A DNA stretch of 64,000 nt from Globodera rostochiensis (Eukaryota > Nematoda > Chromadorea > Rhabditida > Heteroderidae): positions 4,139,752 through 4,203,751 of the forward strand of contig JAEVLN010000002.1 of NCBI GenBank assembly GCA_018350325.1, read 5' to 3'. The notes below the pieces were generated by a model. It was not told the DNA's origin, searched no databases, and saw nothing but the letters and a program-made list of their open reading frames with translations. Shown here piece after piece: positions 31,593 through 51,378 of this stretch. Position 1 is the stretch's first letter. Each line of letters opens with the position of its first letter. The position numbers and the translations under genes are program-made.

Positions 31593-33551
31593 TTTTTCAA
31601 AAATTTGAACCGGTTCAAAACTCGGTTTAACTGCTGTCCCAATAAAATTTTTGATTGTTCTGTCGGTTTCAGCACCTCAGAAAACCTATTAATTTAAGCC
31701 TGGGCCCTATGATCCATATTTACCTTATAATATTTTTCCAAAATATGCATTAATTTACAAAAATCATAGTTGTTGTGGCTTATCGGACATTTGTCCGGAC
31801 CTATACACGCAAATGACTTAAACCATATGACGTGCCAGAATAATAGAACACTTGTGAGCGATGGCCAAAGCTATTACGACCAAAATAAGCGATCGTAGTC
31901 GAGTTACTCGCCTTAACTTGACGTAATTCGAAAATCGAGTTTTCCGGCATTCGAAATTGATCAGAATGGAGGTTGAAATCAGGGATTTATCGGCAAGACC
32001 CAAAAACGTGGCATACGAGTTAAAAACGTGGCCATATCGGGATTTTCTCGTGATCCCGCGGGGATTGATGCTTTTTTGAATTTAATGCAGAGTTTGGGTG
32101 TTTGGAGTTTTGATAAATATATAATGAATCGGCCATTCTCAAAATTGGACGATTCCCAAATTATGTGAATTCAATGTGTACATATGGAATTCAATTCTTA
32201 TCAGTTGAGTAATTGTAATGAGAGAATGACTCTCTAATTAGTCCGATGACTGGGCTAATGGCAATTAGTGTTCTATCAAAAAGTCATTTTTGAAAAATAT
32301 AAGGCCTAAATACTACTGGCATTTTGTGTGGTTTTGGCATGGAAAGGGATTATGCCTGGTGCTGTTTTTAATTGTTAGGCTAATAATTGGCAAAAATTAT
32401 AGGAACCGAGTGGTATATATAATGGCCGAAACCCTCAGGGTAATTCTTGACTTTTACCCCGATGGGCTCGGAATAAGGAACACGGAACGGACGATATCCC
32501 TGGTGTTCGACCTCGGTAAATCAGGTTCGAGCATCATTAGCAAGTAATTAACCACACGAAACCGGAAATTTTGAACTCTCAAAAATTTGATTTTTTTAAT
32601 TTTCTGATCATTTTTTCGCCCTTTCGCGATAAAAATGCGTTCTTTAAATTAAAAAAATAAAATTTTCTTCGGGTTTCTTCGATAACCGAAAATATCGGGT
32701 TTGATTTAGGGATGCCATTTATGTTGTAAAAATTTGTTAGACATATTATGATTCGTGAAAATTAGTTCTGATTTACCATAATTTCTGGTCGTTTATTCAG
32801 ATTCTACGCCCCCGAATACTCCTAGAAACACCGTTTTAGCGACTTTGAAATTTATATTTTTTTTCAAAAAATCAGATGTTGAAATCATAGATTAGTGATG
32901 TTATATGAAATCTGATGTCGTATTCGTGATCAGCTACCTCAATAAGCCCCGAGTACTTCTCAGAATTGCATAAATAACAAAAAAATTCTGCTCCGAATCC
33001 GATCTCCTTTTGACTAATTTAGCCCTATGGTTTTTTCCAGCCTCCATTTTTGAAAATTCAATTTTTTGGAATAAATCAATATTTCGACATTTTTCATAGT
33101 AAAGCAATATTTTAGGCATTTTTCCGGAAACTGTTTTAGAAATTAATATTTCAGGCACGTTTCCCCAAAATTACCGAAAATATACCTTAAAAATCAAAAA
33201 ATTTTTTAAAACCAAAGATGCACCACTAAAAATGAGTTTTTCCTCACCCCCCAAAGATCGACATTTTCCCTAAAAATTTTTTTTATTTACCTATATTTCT
33301 TATAAATTACAAAAACAAATGAAAAATCATTTTTAATCAATTTTGGGGTTTTTGCTCAATACTTTGGGTATGATTTCATTTCGGGGGGGGGGGGGGGGGG
33401 GGGAATTCCCCCCCCCCCCGGCTACGTCCTTGTTGGCCACATAAAAACTGATTTTGTTTGGAATTTTGGCATTCTGGAATTTGTCGCATGATTTGTCCTG
33501 GTGATTTCATGCAACGGCTCAGAATATGCATCACAATCTCTTATATTTTTA
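31593..33551. other. AT-rich region with no supported gene
   Basis: Short frames at 32290-32547 (+) and 32934-33158 (-) have no consistent splice partners. At about 33384-33420 a run of some 20 G, AATT and some 11 C form a self-complementary block. Confidence 0.5.
33384..33420. repeat. Poly(G)-AATT-poly(C) palindrome
   Basis: About 20 consecutive G, then AATT, then about 11 consecutive C. The two homopolymers are complementary and could form a GC-only hairpin. Exact lengths are unreliable in any sequencing technology. Confidence 0.8.
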
Positions 33552-35097
33552 TCAAAAAGTTTTAGAAATGTGAGAATCTTCAATGTTTTTGGGCCCATCA
33601 TCAATTTCGATATGCAAAAGGGTCGCGAGTTGTCGGGAAGCCGAAGAGTTTGGCGTTGAATTTCGAAGCAAATTGCACAGCGTGAGCAGCGGCAAAGGCC
33701 TTTTGCCTCTTTCTGTAGGCCCCAAAGGGAATTGTTGGGTGAGAAGGGACGGCTCGGCACCGATTAAAGCGCTGAGGGCGGTCACGAGGTCGGGCATGGC
33801 ACTCTGATATTTTTACAAATTTTGAAAGTTTGAGTTGAAAGGAGGACCTTGGAATAAAAATGACCGGTTTGGGAATTTTGAAACGTTCATAAATTTTATA
33901 AAGTCCATCGATACTTATAGTCAGGCCAGGTGTTTACAATTGTAAATTCGATGGTGCTCAGCGCGTGTATAAATTGCCACAGCGAACGAATCAAATCGGC
34001 ACTCAGTGAATTCCGCAGAACGAACGCGGCCAACTCGGCAAAATTGGCCGTCACACAATGCGCGACGATACGCTGTTTTGTGGCATTGGCGAGCGAAGGA
34101 TTTGCCATTTTCTCAGCGGCGGAAAGGAAACGGACTAAATTTTTGAATGCATTTATAAGGGAGTCGAAAGAACTCGAGATTTCTGAGAAATTTGATCGAA
34201 TTTTATAAAATGTTTGGTTAGTGAAATAAAAACATGCAGTGTTTTTTGAATCGGGAAAAATGCTTAAACGGTTTCTTCAAAAATTTTTGAGGATTCCCAA
34301 GAAACCATCACAGATTTACCAAGACACGCCAAACTTATGGCCATCAAATTTGGCTCCATTCGGCCAATTGAGACAAAACAAAGCGAGAAAAAGTGGTCGA
34401 TGCCGTCGGTGTTGTCGAACAAAAAAGCGATATCGCAGCCGATCAGAGAGGAAATGATGGCGAGAAAATGGCACAAAATTTGATCAGGAATGTGATCGAA
34501 GCCGCCATCGATGAGAGAAGCAAAGGAAACAACGATGGATCCAAAAGGAAACGGAGATTTTTGAAATAAAATCATTATGAGAATTTAAATCCTCTCGGCA
34601 GCCCGATTCCCTCTCTAATTTTTGTTTAGGGTTGCTCCCCAACATTTTTGATCGGGGTTCTCGACCAAAACATAGAAATAAATAGTTACAGAAAAATGTC
34701 AACCGATTCCGTCTGAAAACAAAAACCTGAAAATAGGAGCAAATTCGACGATTAGATAGGGCGACAGCTCGGGCTCGCATTCACAAAGCTCGCGAAAAAG
34801 TTTCAGCCGATCTAAAATTGAAGACGGACATTGTCGCGGTCTTCGGCTGTCGTTTGACTCCAACTCCAATGCAAAATGGCATAAGTCCCTAAAAAGTTTT
34901 TGGTGTCAGCGGGATTTGACAGCGAGCCTTAGCATTTAGATTTTTTGTTTTATTTTACCCCAAAATTGGGGATACAAACGAAAGAGTATTAATTACCCTA
35001 TCCCCTTGTGTGTGCCATTTTATGCATACCGAATGAGTTCGGCAACAAAAGTCCTGCTGATCACGGTGTTTGGGATGCGATTGGGATTATCCAACAT
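33552..35097 (-). CDS. Helical-repeat (ARM/HEAT-like) protein, family not identified
   Basis: Minus-strand exons: 35097-35030 (ATG, MLDNPNRIPNTVISR), 34888-34830, 34811-34727, about 34570-34320, 34182-33938, 33803-33552 (TGA). All junctions except the fourth exon's 5' edge match in phase. The protein is Leu-rich and alpha-helical (LKLFRELCECEPELSPYLI; DQILCHFLAIISSLIGCD; LSADLIRSLWQFIHALSTI; MPDLVTALSALIGAEPSLL), a pattern like armadillo/HEAT folds, with no catalytic motif. No usable AG acceptor precedes the fourth exon: the expected site reads TTTCAAAAATC. A repeat fragment (TAGGGTTGCTCCCCAACA, about 34629) lies in that intron. The gene may be intact with an unusual splice, or damaged there. 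Confidence 0.65.
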
Positions 35098-35644
35098 TTA
35101 AATGGCAAAAATTTTGTGAGGCAACACATAATTCATAAACATAGCTATTAGCTTCTTTGTCATTTTTTAATTGAAATCAAAGTTTCCTTGAGTGCAACAC
35201 TAATTTATCATCCTATACTCACATAATCTTCCCCCAATAAAATTTAAATATTTTTTAATTAAAATGCTTGCAAAACAAGAACCTCAAAGTTGGCCAAAAA
35301 CTATAGGGGGGACCATAACTTTCTTCAAAATGATTTCCGGCAAGAAATTTTTGCTGATTTGTACTCAGCTCGACGAGAGGAATCGATTGGTGTACTTTTG
35401 TTTGGATCCGAGCCAGTCCCTGATAAGATACAAATTCCCCGAATTGAGACTGAAACTGATTTCTAAAAATTTTTGAAATGTTCGAATCCGGGTCCGGGGT
35501 TCGAAATTGAGTTATTCGGAATCTACGGGCCGAAATTTAAAACAAAAAAATTTTTCGGTATTTGGTGGGTTTTTGCTTAGTCGGTGTCCAGTGGCTTCGG
35601 TGTTTTGTTGTTCAATAAATTATCAAAACAAACACAATGTCAAC
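35098..35644. other. 5' flank of the ARM-like gene
   Basis: A 70-codon plus frame at 35264-35476 has mixed composition but no splice partners, and I cannot support it as a gene. 35483-35512 has the GAATCCGGGTCCGGGGTTCG word of the dispersed foldback family. Confidence 0.4.
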
Positions 35645-36058
35645 GGACGGAGGACGACTCGTTCCCGGCCAACTCGTTCACCCCCAACTCGTTCCCCTTT
35701 TCAACAGTTTTTTCGTTATAACTTCTTTCAAAATTAACCAAATCAAACTTTTTCGATATCATTCGAAAGCTTACAGTTAGTAGAAGCTTTCAAAAACAAA
35801 AGCTAAGCGATTGGCCAAATCTCAAAAAAGTTATGGCCAGAAAACCTTTTTTTGGCCATACTTGGCCATAACTTTTTTGAGGCTTGGCCAATCGCTTAGA
35901 TTTTGCTTGCTAATAGCTTCTCCTCCTACTAAGCTTTCGAATGATACCAAAATTGTTTGATTTAGTTAGCTTTGAAAGAAGTTATAACGAAAAAACAGTT
36001 GAAAAGGGGAACGAGTTGGGGGTGAACGAGTTGGCCGGGAACGAGTTGGGGTTTTACC
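35645..36058. mobile_element. Near-perfect 414-bp palindromic element with 9-bp target duplication
   Basis: Flanked by AATGTCAAC at 35636-35644 and 36059-36067. The two halves are inverted copies meeting at about 35855, with almost no loop. Ends carry AACGAGTTGG words repeated three times (GGGAACGAGTTGG, GGGTGAACGAGTTGG, GGGGAACGAGTTGG) and their inverses. A 9-bp duplication with long terminal repeats fits Mutator-like (MULE) foldback elements. It has no gene. Confidence 0.88.
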
Positions 36059-36170
36059 AATGTCAACCCAGTTTGGCCAACTTTTGGTGGCTCATTTTTA
36101 TTGCATTTTCTTTAAGGAATTTTTGAAAAATGGCGAAATATGGAAAAAAATGGATTAGGTATAAAATGGG

Positions 36171-36832
36171 TGACCGATCGTTTGGGTAGTGGATCCTTTG
36201 GGCAGTGACTTTTTTTGCGAAAATTAATTAATCAGTCAATTAACTTTTAAATATTTTTTATATAAAAAAACTTTTAGTTGGTTTATTATTTTTTAAATAG
36301 AAATATGCTAATAAAATGTTGCTTTGATGATGATGTTGACATTCTTATTAATATGATGGAACAATCCGGGCAGATAAAGAATGGGGGGGGGGGGCGGGGC
36401 GGGGAGACAGAGGGGGGGGGGGGGGGGGATGGCCCAAACAACTTTTCGTCCAAACTTTATTTTCGCACAATTATTCATAATTTATTAACGATAGACTGAT
36501 ATTTTTTATTTTTTTTCAAATTCTAAGATATGAATAGTAGTGAAGTCATTTCAAAAAAAGGCAAAAGCCTTCTAACTCGAGAAGGCTTCGATTATCAGTT
36601 TGAAGCGGACAACAAAGTTGAAGACAACATGCAAATTTGCAGAAACTGTTTGCAATTTGATAATAGAGCAATGGAGTATTTGCGTGCCGTTTCATATCAT
36701 CTGGCACGCCCCAATTAATTTTCCCTTATAACTTACAAACAACTTGTACTCAAAAAATTATTTTTTAAAATTATATTTCACTGCCCAAAGGATCACTGCG
36801 CAATCGATCCACTGCCCAAAGGATAGGGAACC
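36171..36832. mobile_element. 662-bp MULE-like element with 10-bp target duplication and FLYWCH-like frame
   Basis: Flanked by ATAAAATGGG at 36161-36170 and 36833-36842. Terminal regions share GTTTGGGTAGTGGATCCTTTGG (left) and, inverted on the right, TATCCTTTGGGCAGTGGATC. The word CCTTTGGGCAGTG occurs twice on the right. The interior has two long G-runs (about 36384-36435) and a 62-codon frame with FLYWCH-like features. Confidence 0.78.
36530..36718 (+). pseudogene. FLYWCH-like zinc-finger fragment inside the MULE-like element
   Basis: ATG 36530, 62 residues: ISKKGKSLLTREGFDYQFE resembles the conserved start of FLYWCH domains (S..GK..L...GF.Y), followed by ICRNC and a final SYHLARPN in place of the usual H-x-H. 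The diagnostic Trp-Cys is missing. FLYWCH domains are common in nematode Mutator-type transposons. It may be a captured or decayed domain. Confidence 0.4.
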
Positions 36833-36842
36833 ATAAAATGGG

Positions 36843-37663
36843 CTCAAGAAGCTCCAACCAAAGTTAAAAACACTATTTATGGTATTTATACGCTGTTCCG
36901 AGTGCGCAAAAAAAACATGGATTTCCATATAATTAGCGGCCCTACTCACAACTTTCTTCGTAGTGGAATGTGCGAATGTCCGGGAGCCACTACTTTTTTG
37001 TTTCTAAAACACCCATAAAAATTGATTTTTTTATTCCTAATTTTGCCATTTACGTTACAGACAGAGCTCTTCACCAAAATCGGCTTTTTCTAGCCTTCCT
37101 TTATCTCCTTCCCAAAGGCACTCGACATAAATTTGTGTGCGTCCATCCCCCCCCCCCCCCCACCTCCTTCCCCACATCTTCGACATTATTTCTGCTGCTG
37201 CTGTTTCTTTTTCCTGCATATTCCCCCCCCCCCCTTGCTCTTCCATTTTCCGCTCCTCCGCCGTCGTTGTGCACTTTCACTCGAAATTCCTCCCTACAAA
37301 TCGATAATAAAAATTTTGGTTGTGGCCTTTAACCGAAAGGTCCTTCTCTTTTGCCCCCCCCCGCTCCTCTCCCAGTCAGTCCCTTTATTTTGGCCACCAC
37401 CAACAAATTGTGTAATTTATTTCGGGAACCAAAAATGTTTCCTTCACAACAAAAAGTTTCTGTCTGATGCTTTCTTTTTACTCAAAGCGACAGGTGAAAG
37501 GCAAAGGAATTGCTTAAAAATTTGATATTTTTTTTCAAACCTCATTTTATCCTTCGTTAACCCACGATTTATTTATTTGATTCAAAATTCAATTTAATCT
37601 AATTGCTGATCTTTGGTCCACCTTCAGTACACTCATTTTTACAATAAAAATTTTGCAGAAAAA
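36843..37663. other. Upstream region of liprin-alpha with C-runs
   Basis: No gene was seen. Poly(C) runs at about 37147-37160, 37224-37234 and 37355-37361 in a pyrimidine-rich plus strand (37140-37380). This is the likely promoter and outron region of the liprin gene. Confidence 0.45.
37651..37663 (+). promoter_or_regulatory. Candidate spliced-leader acceptor of liprin-alpha
   Basis: TTTTGCAG at 37651-37658 ends five bases before the start codon at 37664. No open frame upstream joins to it in cis, so SL trans-splicing onto this site is the simplest reading. Confidence 0.6.
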
Positions 37664-46829
<9,166 letters not shown>

Positions 46830-47589
46830 AAAATAATTGTGATTAAATAATTAATTTAATAAAGGCACAATGACATTAATGGTGATAACTTAGCAAGGTA
46901 CTCTACTTAAACGCTGCGATTCCATCCACTTAATCGAATTCGGGATTCATATTTTGTCTATGGGTAATATGAACCTAATTTGTAAGCCAAACCCCTAAAA
47001 GCCCCAACCTATTTTGACAATCCCCAAATTTGGACGCAGAAAGCGTTGGTGTTAATTCGATATGTCGAAGCTTCGCTAATTTCCCAATAAAATATTTGTT
47101 CTTAATCTTTTAAAGAAATATAAAATCAGGAATTCCCATATCTGATGTTTTAGCCTCATTTTGTGGTTTTTTTGATAGTTCGAACGTAACTTTTGAATTT
47201 CCTTTCTCACAATTCTTTTCGTCGACATTTTTCTGGGAGCAAAATTTATGATAAAATAGAGAGATTAATTCCCAACAACGAAAGTGTCCTTACCCATTAA
47301 CAGGTCAACATTTGCCCAAAGTAAGAACATCCATTCAATATTTATAAGAATCCCAATCAGTCTAAAATATGTAATTTAATTCAGAGGGTTAAAAAATTCT
47401 TTATTTATGCGTTTTTTTTTGTGTTAAAATTCGAAATAATAGAAAAATACGCAAACAAAGTCCCAATCCATATTTAAACTTTCCCACAAATTTAGTCAAT
47501 ATTTGACATATAATTAATTAAAATAATGCTTTAATTCGAGCGGCATAGACTTCAACAACAATAAAATAAAATCGATTGTTTTCAAATTT
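46830..47589. other. 3' flank of liprin-alpha, convergent intergenic
   Basis: AATAAA at about 46858-46863, 29 bases after the liprin stop codon, is a candidate polyadenylation signal. The rest is AT-rich, with no gene seen up to the SPRY stop codon at 47590. Confidence 0.5.
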
Positions 47590-49510
47590 TTAAATCCCAT
47601 CGGCAATGTTGAAAATGAAATTTGGTCCAAAGTTTGCTTCAATTTTGATGCCGTAGTGTAACATCGTGACGCATGCAAACAATTCGACGCCAGAATTGAC
47701 AAACAAACCGGTAGTTTCTGCAAAAACAATTAAAAATTATTCGGAAAAAATGCATTTTTTAAAATAAAATTGCCCTTTAATTTTTATTTGTTCTCTCTCA
47801 CTCAAACGCTTTCCGTTCTTTGTATAAATGATTTGGCTAGTTGCCAAATCCACGCCGCAACCGATGACGTCGCCTTTCTTAAATTCGGGCTTTCCTTCGA
47901 TGTGAGGACGTCCATTGATGGCATGGGAACATCCCTCAACTTCGTGGCCCCAAAAAGTGCCATTGCTTTCGTATGCGAAAGTGCCTTTGTAATTTCCAAC
48001 CCTTTCGTTCAATCGCATTTGATTGGTTGCAAGTCCAATAAAAACAGAGCTAAAAATATATTTTTTAAAAGAAGATGCTTCTAAAGCATTTAAAGGCCAA
48101 TATAATTTACCCTTTTTTCGCTAATATTTTCACTTCGTGCCAGAATTCTTTTTCGGAATTGGCCATTCAGCGCGGACAGAGCGAATCACTTAAAATATAT
48201 TTAAATTTGTAGACTCTTTACATAAATCTTTTTAATCAAATTACTTTAATCGAATAATATTTACCCCAATCCCCTCCATTATGTTGGACAATCAATTGAT
48301 CGGGCTTAGATAGCGCGATTTGGTCGTGACATGAAGCGGACTCCCATCGATTTTGTTGTGGGATTAGTCCTAATAAAATGAAATATTTTTATTTTTTCCA
48401 AATATTAAGGGAATTTTTGAAATCCGAACAAAATTTCTATTGAATTACCAATTCCTTCTTTAATTGTCCTAAAAAAGCTTCTTTATGTTCCAAAATAAAT
48501 TTCTCAAAACAAAATTTCCGAAGGCTTTGTCATTGGTAAAGGGAATTTCAAAGTTCTAAACTAGGGTAGGACGGGGGGACGGGGAAAACCGGGGATCCCC
48601 GGCCATTCTCATCCCCGTACGGGGATCCCTGTTCCCTGGTTTGCCCATCCCCGAAAACGGGGATCCCCGTTTTAGCTGTAAAACCTGGTCAATCATTAAG
48701 CAAGAGTATCTGCCCAAAATTCTAATAAAACTTGGGCCAAATTCAATTTGGACTTATAACATTCTTCGATCTAAACCGATTAGGTCGAACATAATAATTC
48801 TATTCATCGAGAGCTTTCATTTGGTATTATGTTGACATAATCGGTTTAGATTGGAGAAAGGAATTTCTTTTTGGTGACCACTTTTCCGGCACTCAATTCC
48901 ATTACCATTACCCTTCTGTTCTTGTCCAGACAAAGCGTCAAATAATTTCTGCAATTCGTCGATGTTCTGTTGCTGTTGTTTCTGATACTTCTCCATCTTT
49001 GCATTCATTTCGCCCTTCAGCTGATCCATTGCCTTTAATATTTAATTTAAATTGTGCGGGATAATGCTTAAAAAAGAGTTGGACATCGGTCTTTTTAGGC
49101 TGAATTTGGTCCTGTTTTTTTAAAACTAGCTTAATTTTTCCATTGCCCCGGTTTTCTTTGAGTAAACTCTACTTAAAAGTCATAGTATTGACATTAGCCT
49201 ATTCTTTAAAGTTTAAACCCACTTGATCAATCGGTGCATTCAGTGCTTTTTGATCAGTTTTTTGTTGTTGTCTTTCCAGCAATGCATTCTGATCACTTTG
49301 CAAATAATCCATGTTCAGTTGCTTCATCTCTTTCAACTCGTCGATGGTCTGTTGCTGTTGTTTCTGATACTTCTCCATCTTTGCAATCAGTTCCCCCTTC
49401 AGCTGATCCATTCCCAATGCATTCTGATCACTTTGCAAATAATCCATGAGTTGCTTCATCTCTGTCGACTCGTCAATGTTCTGTTGCTGTTCCTTCTGAT
49501 GTTCCTCCAT
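47590..49510 (-). CDS. SPRYSEC/RBP-like SPRY-domain protein, frame broken in one exon
   Basis: Exons (minus): 49510-49223 (ATG; AATTTTTAG acceptor just upstream), 49032-48912, 48369-48265, 48188-48111, 48049-47802, 47717-47590 (TAA). The N-terminus is a Gln-rich coiled coil holding a duplicated motif (MDQLKG...AKMEKYQKQQQQ), and no signal peptide is seen. The SPRY domain follows: QNRWESASCHDQIALS, SVFIGLAT, FWGHEVEGC, GDVIGCGVDLAT, IIYTKNGKRL, TGLFVNS and IEANFGPNF. Exon 48188-48111 is 78 nt where the paralog's is 88. A 10-base loss after GGC removes the FYY-type segment and shifts the frame, giving TGA within the exon. SPRYSECs are expanded in cyst nematodes and some act on plant immune receptors. 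This copy is either a recent pseudogene or uses altered splicing. Confidence 0.88.
48560..48682. repeat. CCCCGGGGATCCCC-word repeat in an SPRY intron
   Basis: 48564 begins TAGGGTAGGACGGGGGGACG. It is followed by CCGGGGATCCCCGG, CCCGTACGGGGATCCC and ACGGGGATCCCCGTTTT, all self-complementary. It resembles the terminal word tracts of the hAT-type elements. The right boundary is not clear. Confidence 0.6.
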
Positions 49511-49619
49511 TTCTAAAAATTGTTCTATTTTATCAGGGTTGGACAAACGAATTTTGGAAAATAAGAGTCAAAAAAAGATGTTTTTAATAAAGAGTGTGTA
49601 AATCGAGCCCCCGAGGGGA

Positions 49620-50311
49620 TGGAACAATCAATTTGTTTACATGGCGAAGGATTGGGGCACGTGGGGAGGGGGAACGAATATGGCGGTTCCGAACCGAACC
49701 GTAGAACCGGAATATTTTGTTCGGTTAGGGTATTCGGTTTGGTTCTTCGGTCCGGATACCCGAATCCCAGGAACCAACCAACGAAAAAGCGGTAATAATC
49801 GAATTCATATATTTAAGGCTTATTATCTTAGAAAATTTTGAACTAGAAAAAATCTTTTTATCGACTTCTGAAAAAAAGTATTTTTTCAAAAAAAGGGGGG
49901 AGGCAAACTGCAGTATTACTAAATTTTCCACAAATCAATGTTGGCCTTAAAAGTATTTAAAAGCACAAAATTACAATGAAAATGCAAATAATGATCGAAT
50001 TCATGTTTTGGATGATTTTGCAGGCGAAATTGATTTTTGGGAAAATTTTTCGAAAAATTGTTCTAAATTGGTCAAAATGGAACCTTTTTGTTGTTTTTGA
50101 TTTTTGAACAATTTCGAGACCAAAATTGGTAAAGAAAATTTTGAATTGCGGCCAAATGTTTAAATTCCGGTCCAGGGAGAAGAACATGATTTTTCAGAAG
50201 AGAAAATTGTACTAAATAATCGATTAGTAGGGTAATTTAATAAATATTTGGGAGATTAACTTTTAGAATCATCCTTTAACCGATCGGCAATAGCCTTAAA
50301 CAACAACAAAA
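49620..50311. other. Spacer between SPRY genes with repeat words
   Basis: 49683-49780 has iterated GGTTCCGAACCGAACCG, GGTATTCGGTTTGGTTC and CCCGAATCCCAGGAACC words. 49880-50190 is a degraded foldback-family fragment. No gene was seen. Confidence 0.5.
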
Positions 50312-51378
50312 TCAAAATTGATCTTTTTCCAATTTCTTAATCGTATGGTCAATATTGTATTTGAAGTTTGGTCCAAAATTGGCTTCAATTTTTGTGCCAG
50401 GATCACAAAGAGTTACAGACGGAAACAATTCGGCGGCAGAATCGACAAATAAGCCGGTAGTTTCTGCAAGAAAAATAAAAATTACGTGATAAAATGAATT
50501 TTTAAAAAATTTTAATTTATTTTTTTTTATTCTTTTTCTCTCTCACTCAAATGCCGCCTGTTCTTTGTGTAAATGATTTGGCCAGTGGCCAAATTGACGC
50601 CGCATCCGACGACGTCATCGACGCCAAACCGACGCTTTCCCTCAATATGAGGCCCGTTAATAATTTGGTGACATCCCTCCACGACTTCGTGACCAATAAA
50701 ATTGCCATCGCTTCCGTAAGCGTAAGAGCCTTTGTAAAATCCAATACATTTAAACAATGGCATTTGTTTGGTCGCAAGTCCAATGGAAACAGAGCTAAAA
50801 TACTTTTTAAAAGAAAAATGCCTTAAGCATTTTAAAGGTCAATATTTATTATTTATTTAATTTACCCTTTTTTCCCTAACATTTTCACTTCGTAGTAAAA
50901 AATGCCGAAACTTTTTTTCGGAATTGGCAATTCAGCGAACACAGAACGCCGCGCTAAAACTCGACATTTTAATCAATCAAATCACTTTAACATTACCCAA
51001 AGCTTTTCCATTATAGTGGACAATCAATCGATCGGGCTCAGAGAGCGCGAGTTGGTCGTGACATGCCGCAGAATCCCATCGATTTTGAGGGGTTAGCCCT
51101 AAGAAACTATAATTTTAATTTACAAAAAAATTAAAGCTTAAACAGGTGCTTGTGGAAATTTTCAGTTAAGTCCAGTTTAGGAGTTTTCAATTGAAGCAAT
51201 TAATTAATTTACCATTTGCCTTCCGTCCATCGCTCAATTCGGCGAATGCCTTCTGCAATTCGTCCATTTTTAAAAGCATTTCCTCTTGGCTCTTTTGCTG
51301 CATTTTTTGGAGCTCCTCCAGCTTGACAACTTTTTCTTGCAGAGATTTGTGATCGATCAGCAGCTTCCGATGTTCCAT
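50312..51378 (-). CDS. SPRYSEC/RBP-like SPRY-domain protein, intact
   Basis: Exons (minus): 51378-51213, 51098-50997, 50953-50866, 50794-50547, 50463-50312 (TGA). Total 756 nt, 251 residues, all phases consistent, the usual size for the family. The N-terminus is a coiled coil ([20 protein letters not shown]) with no signal peptide. The complete SPRY domain reads [97 protein letters not shown] and [14 protein letters not shown]. It shares exon lengths (88/248 nt) and splice sites with the neighbouring SPRY genes, so they are tandem duplicates. Secreted members are injected into plants. Without a signal peptide this one could be a non-secreted RanBPM-like form, or could use an upstream exon that is not visible. 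A clear acceptor before the ATG was not found. Confidence 0.93.

Noticed and set aside
32290..32547. 85-codon plus-strand frame with a hydrophobic start
   Set aside because: No splice partners, low-complexity AT-rich context and no recognised motif.
35264..35476. 70-codon plus-strand frame
   Set aside because: Composition is plausible, but there is no consistent exon before or after it and no homology that I can recognise.
37055..37525. Pro/Phe-rich plus-strand frames upstream of liprin
   Set aside because: Driven by poly(C) and pyrimidine-rich DNA, with no conserved features.
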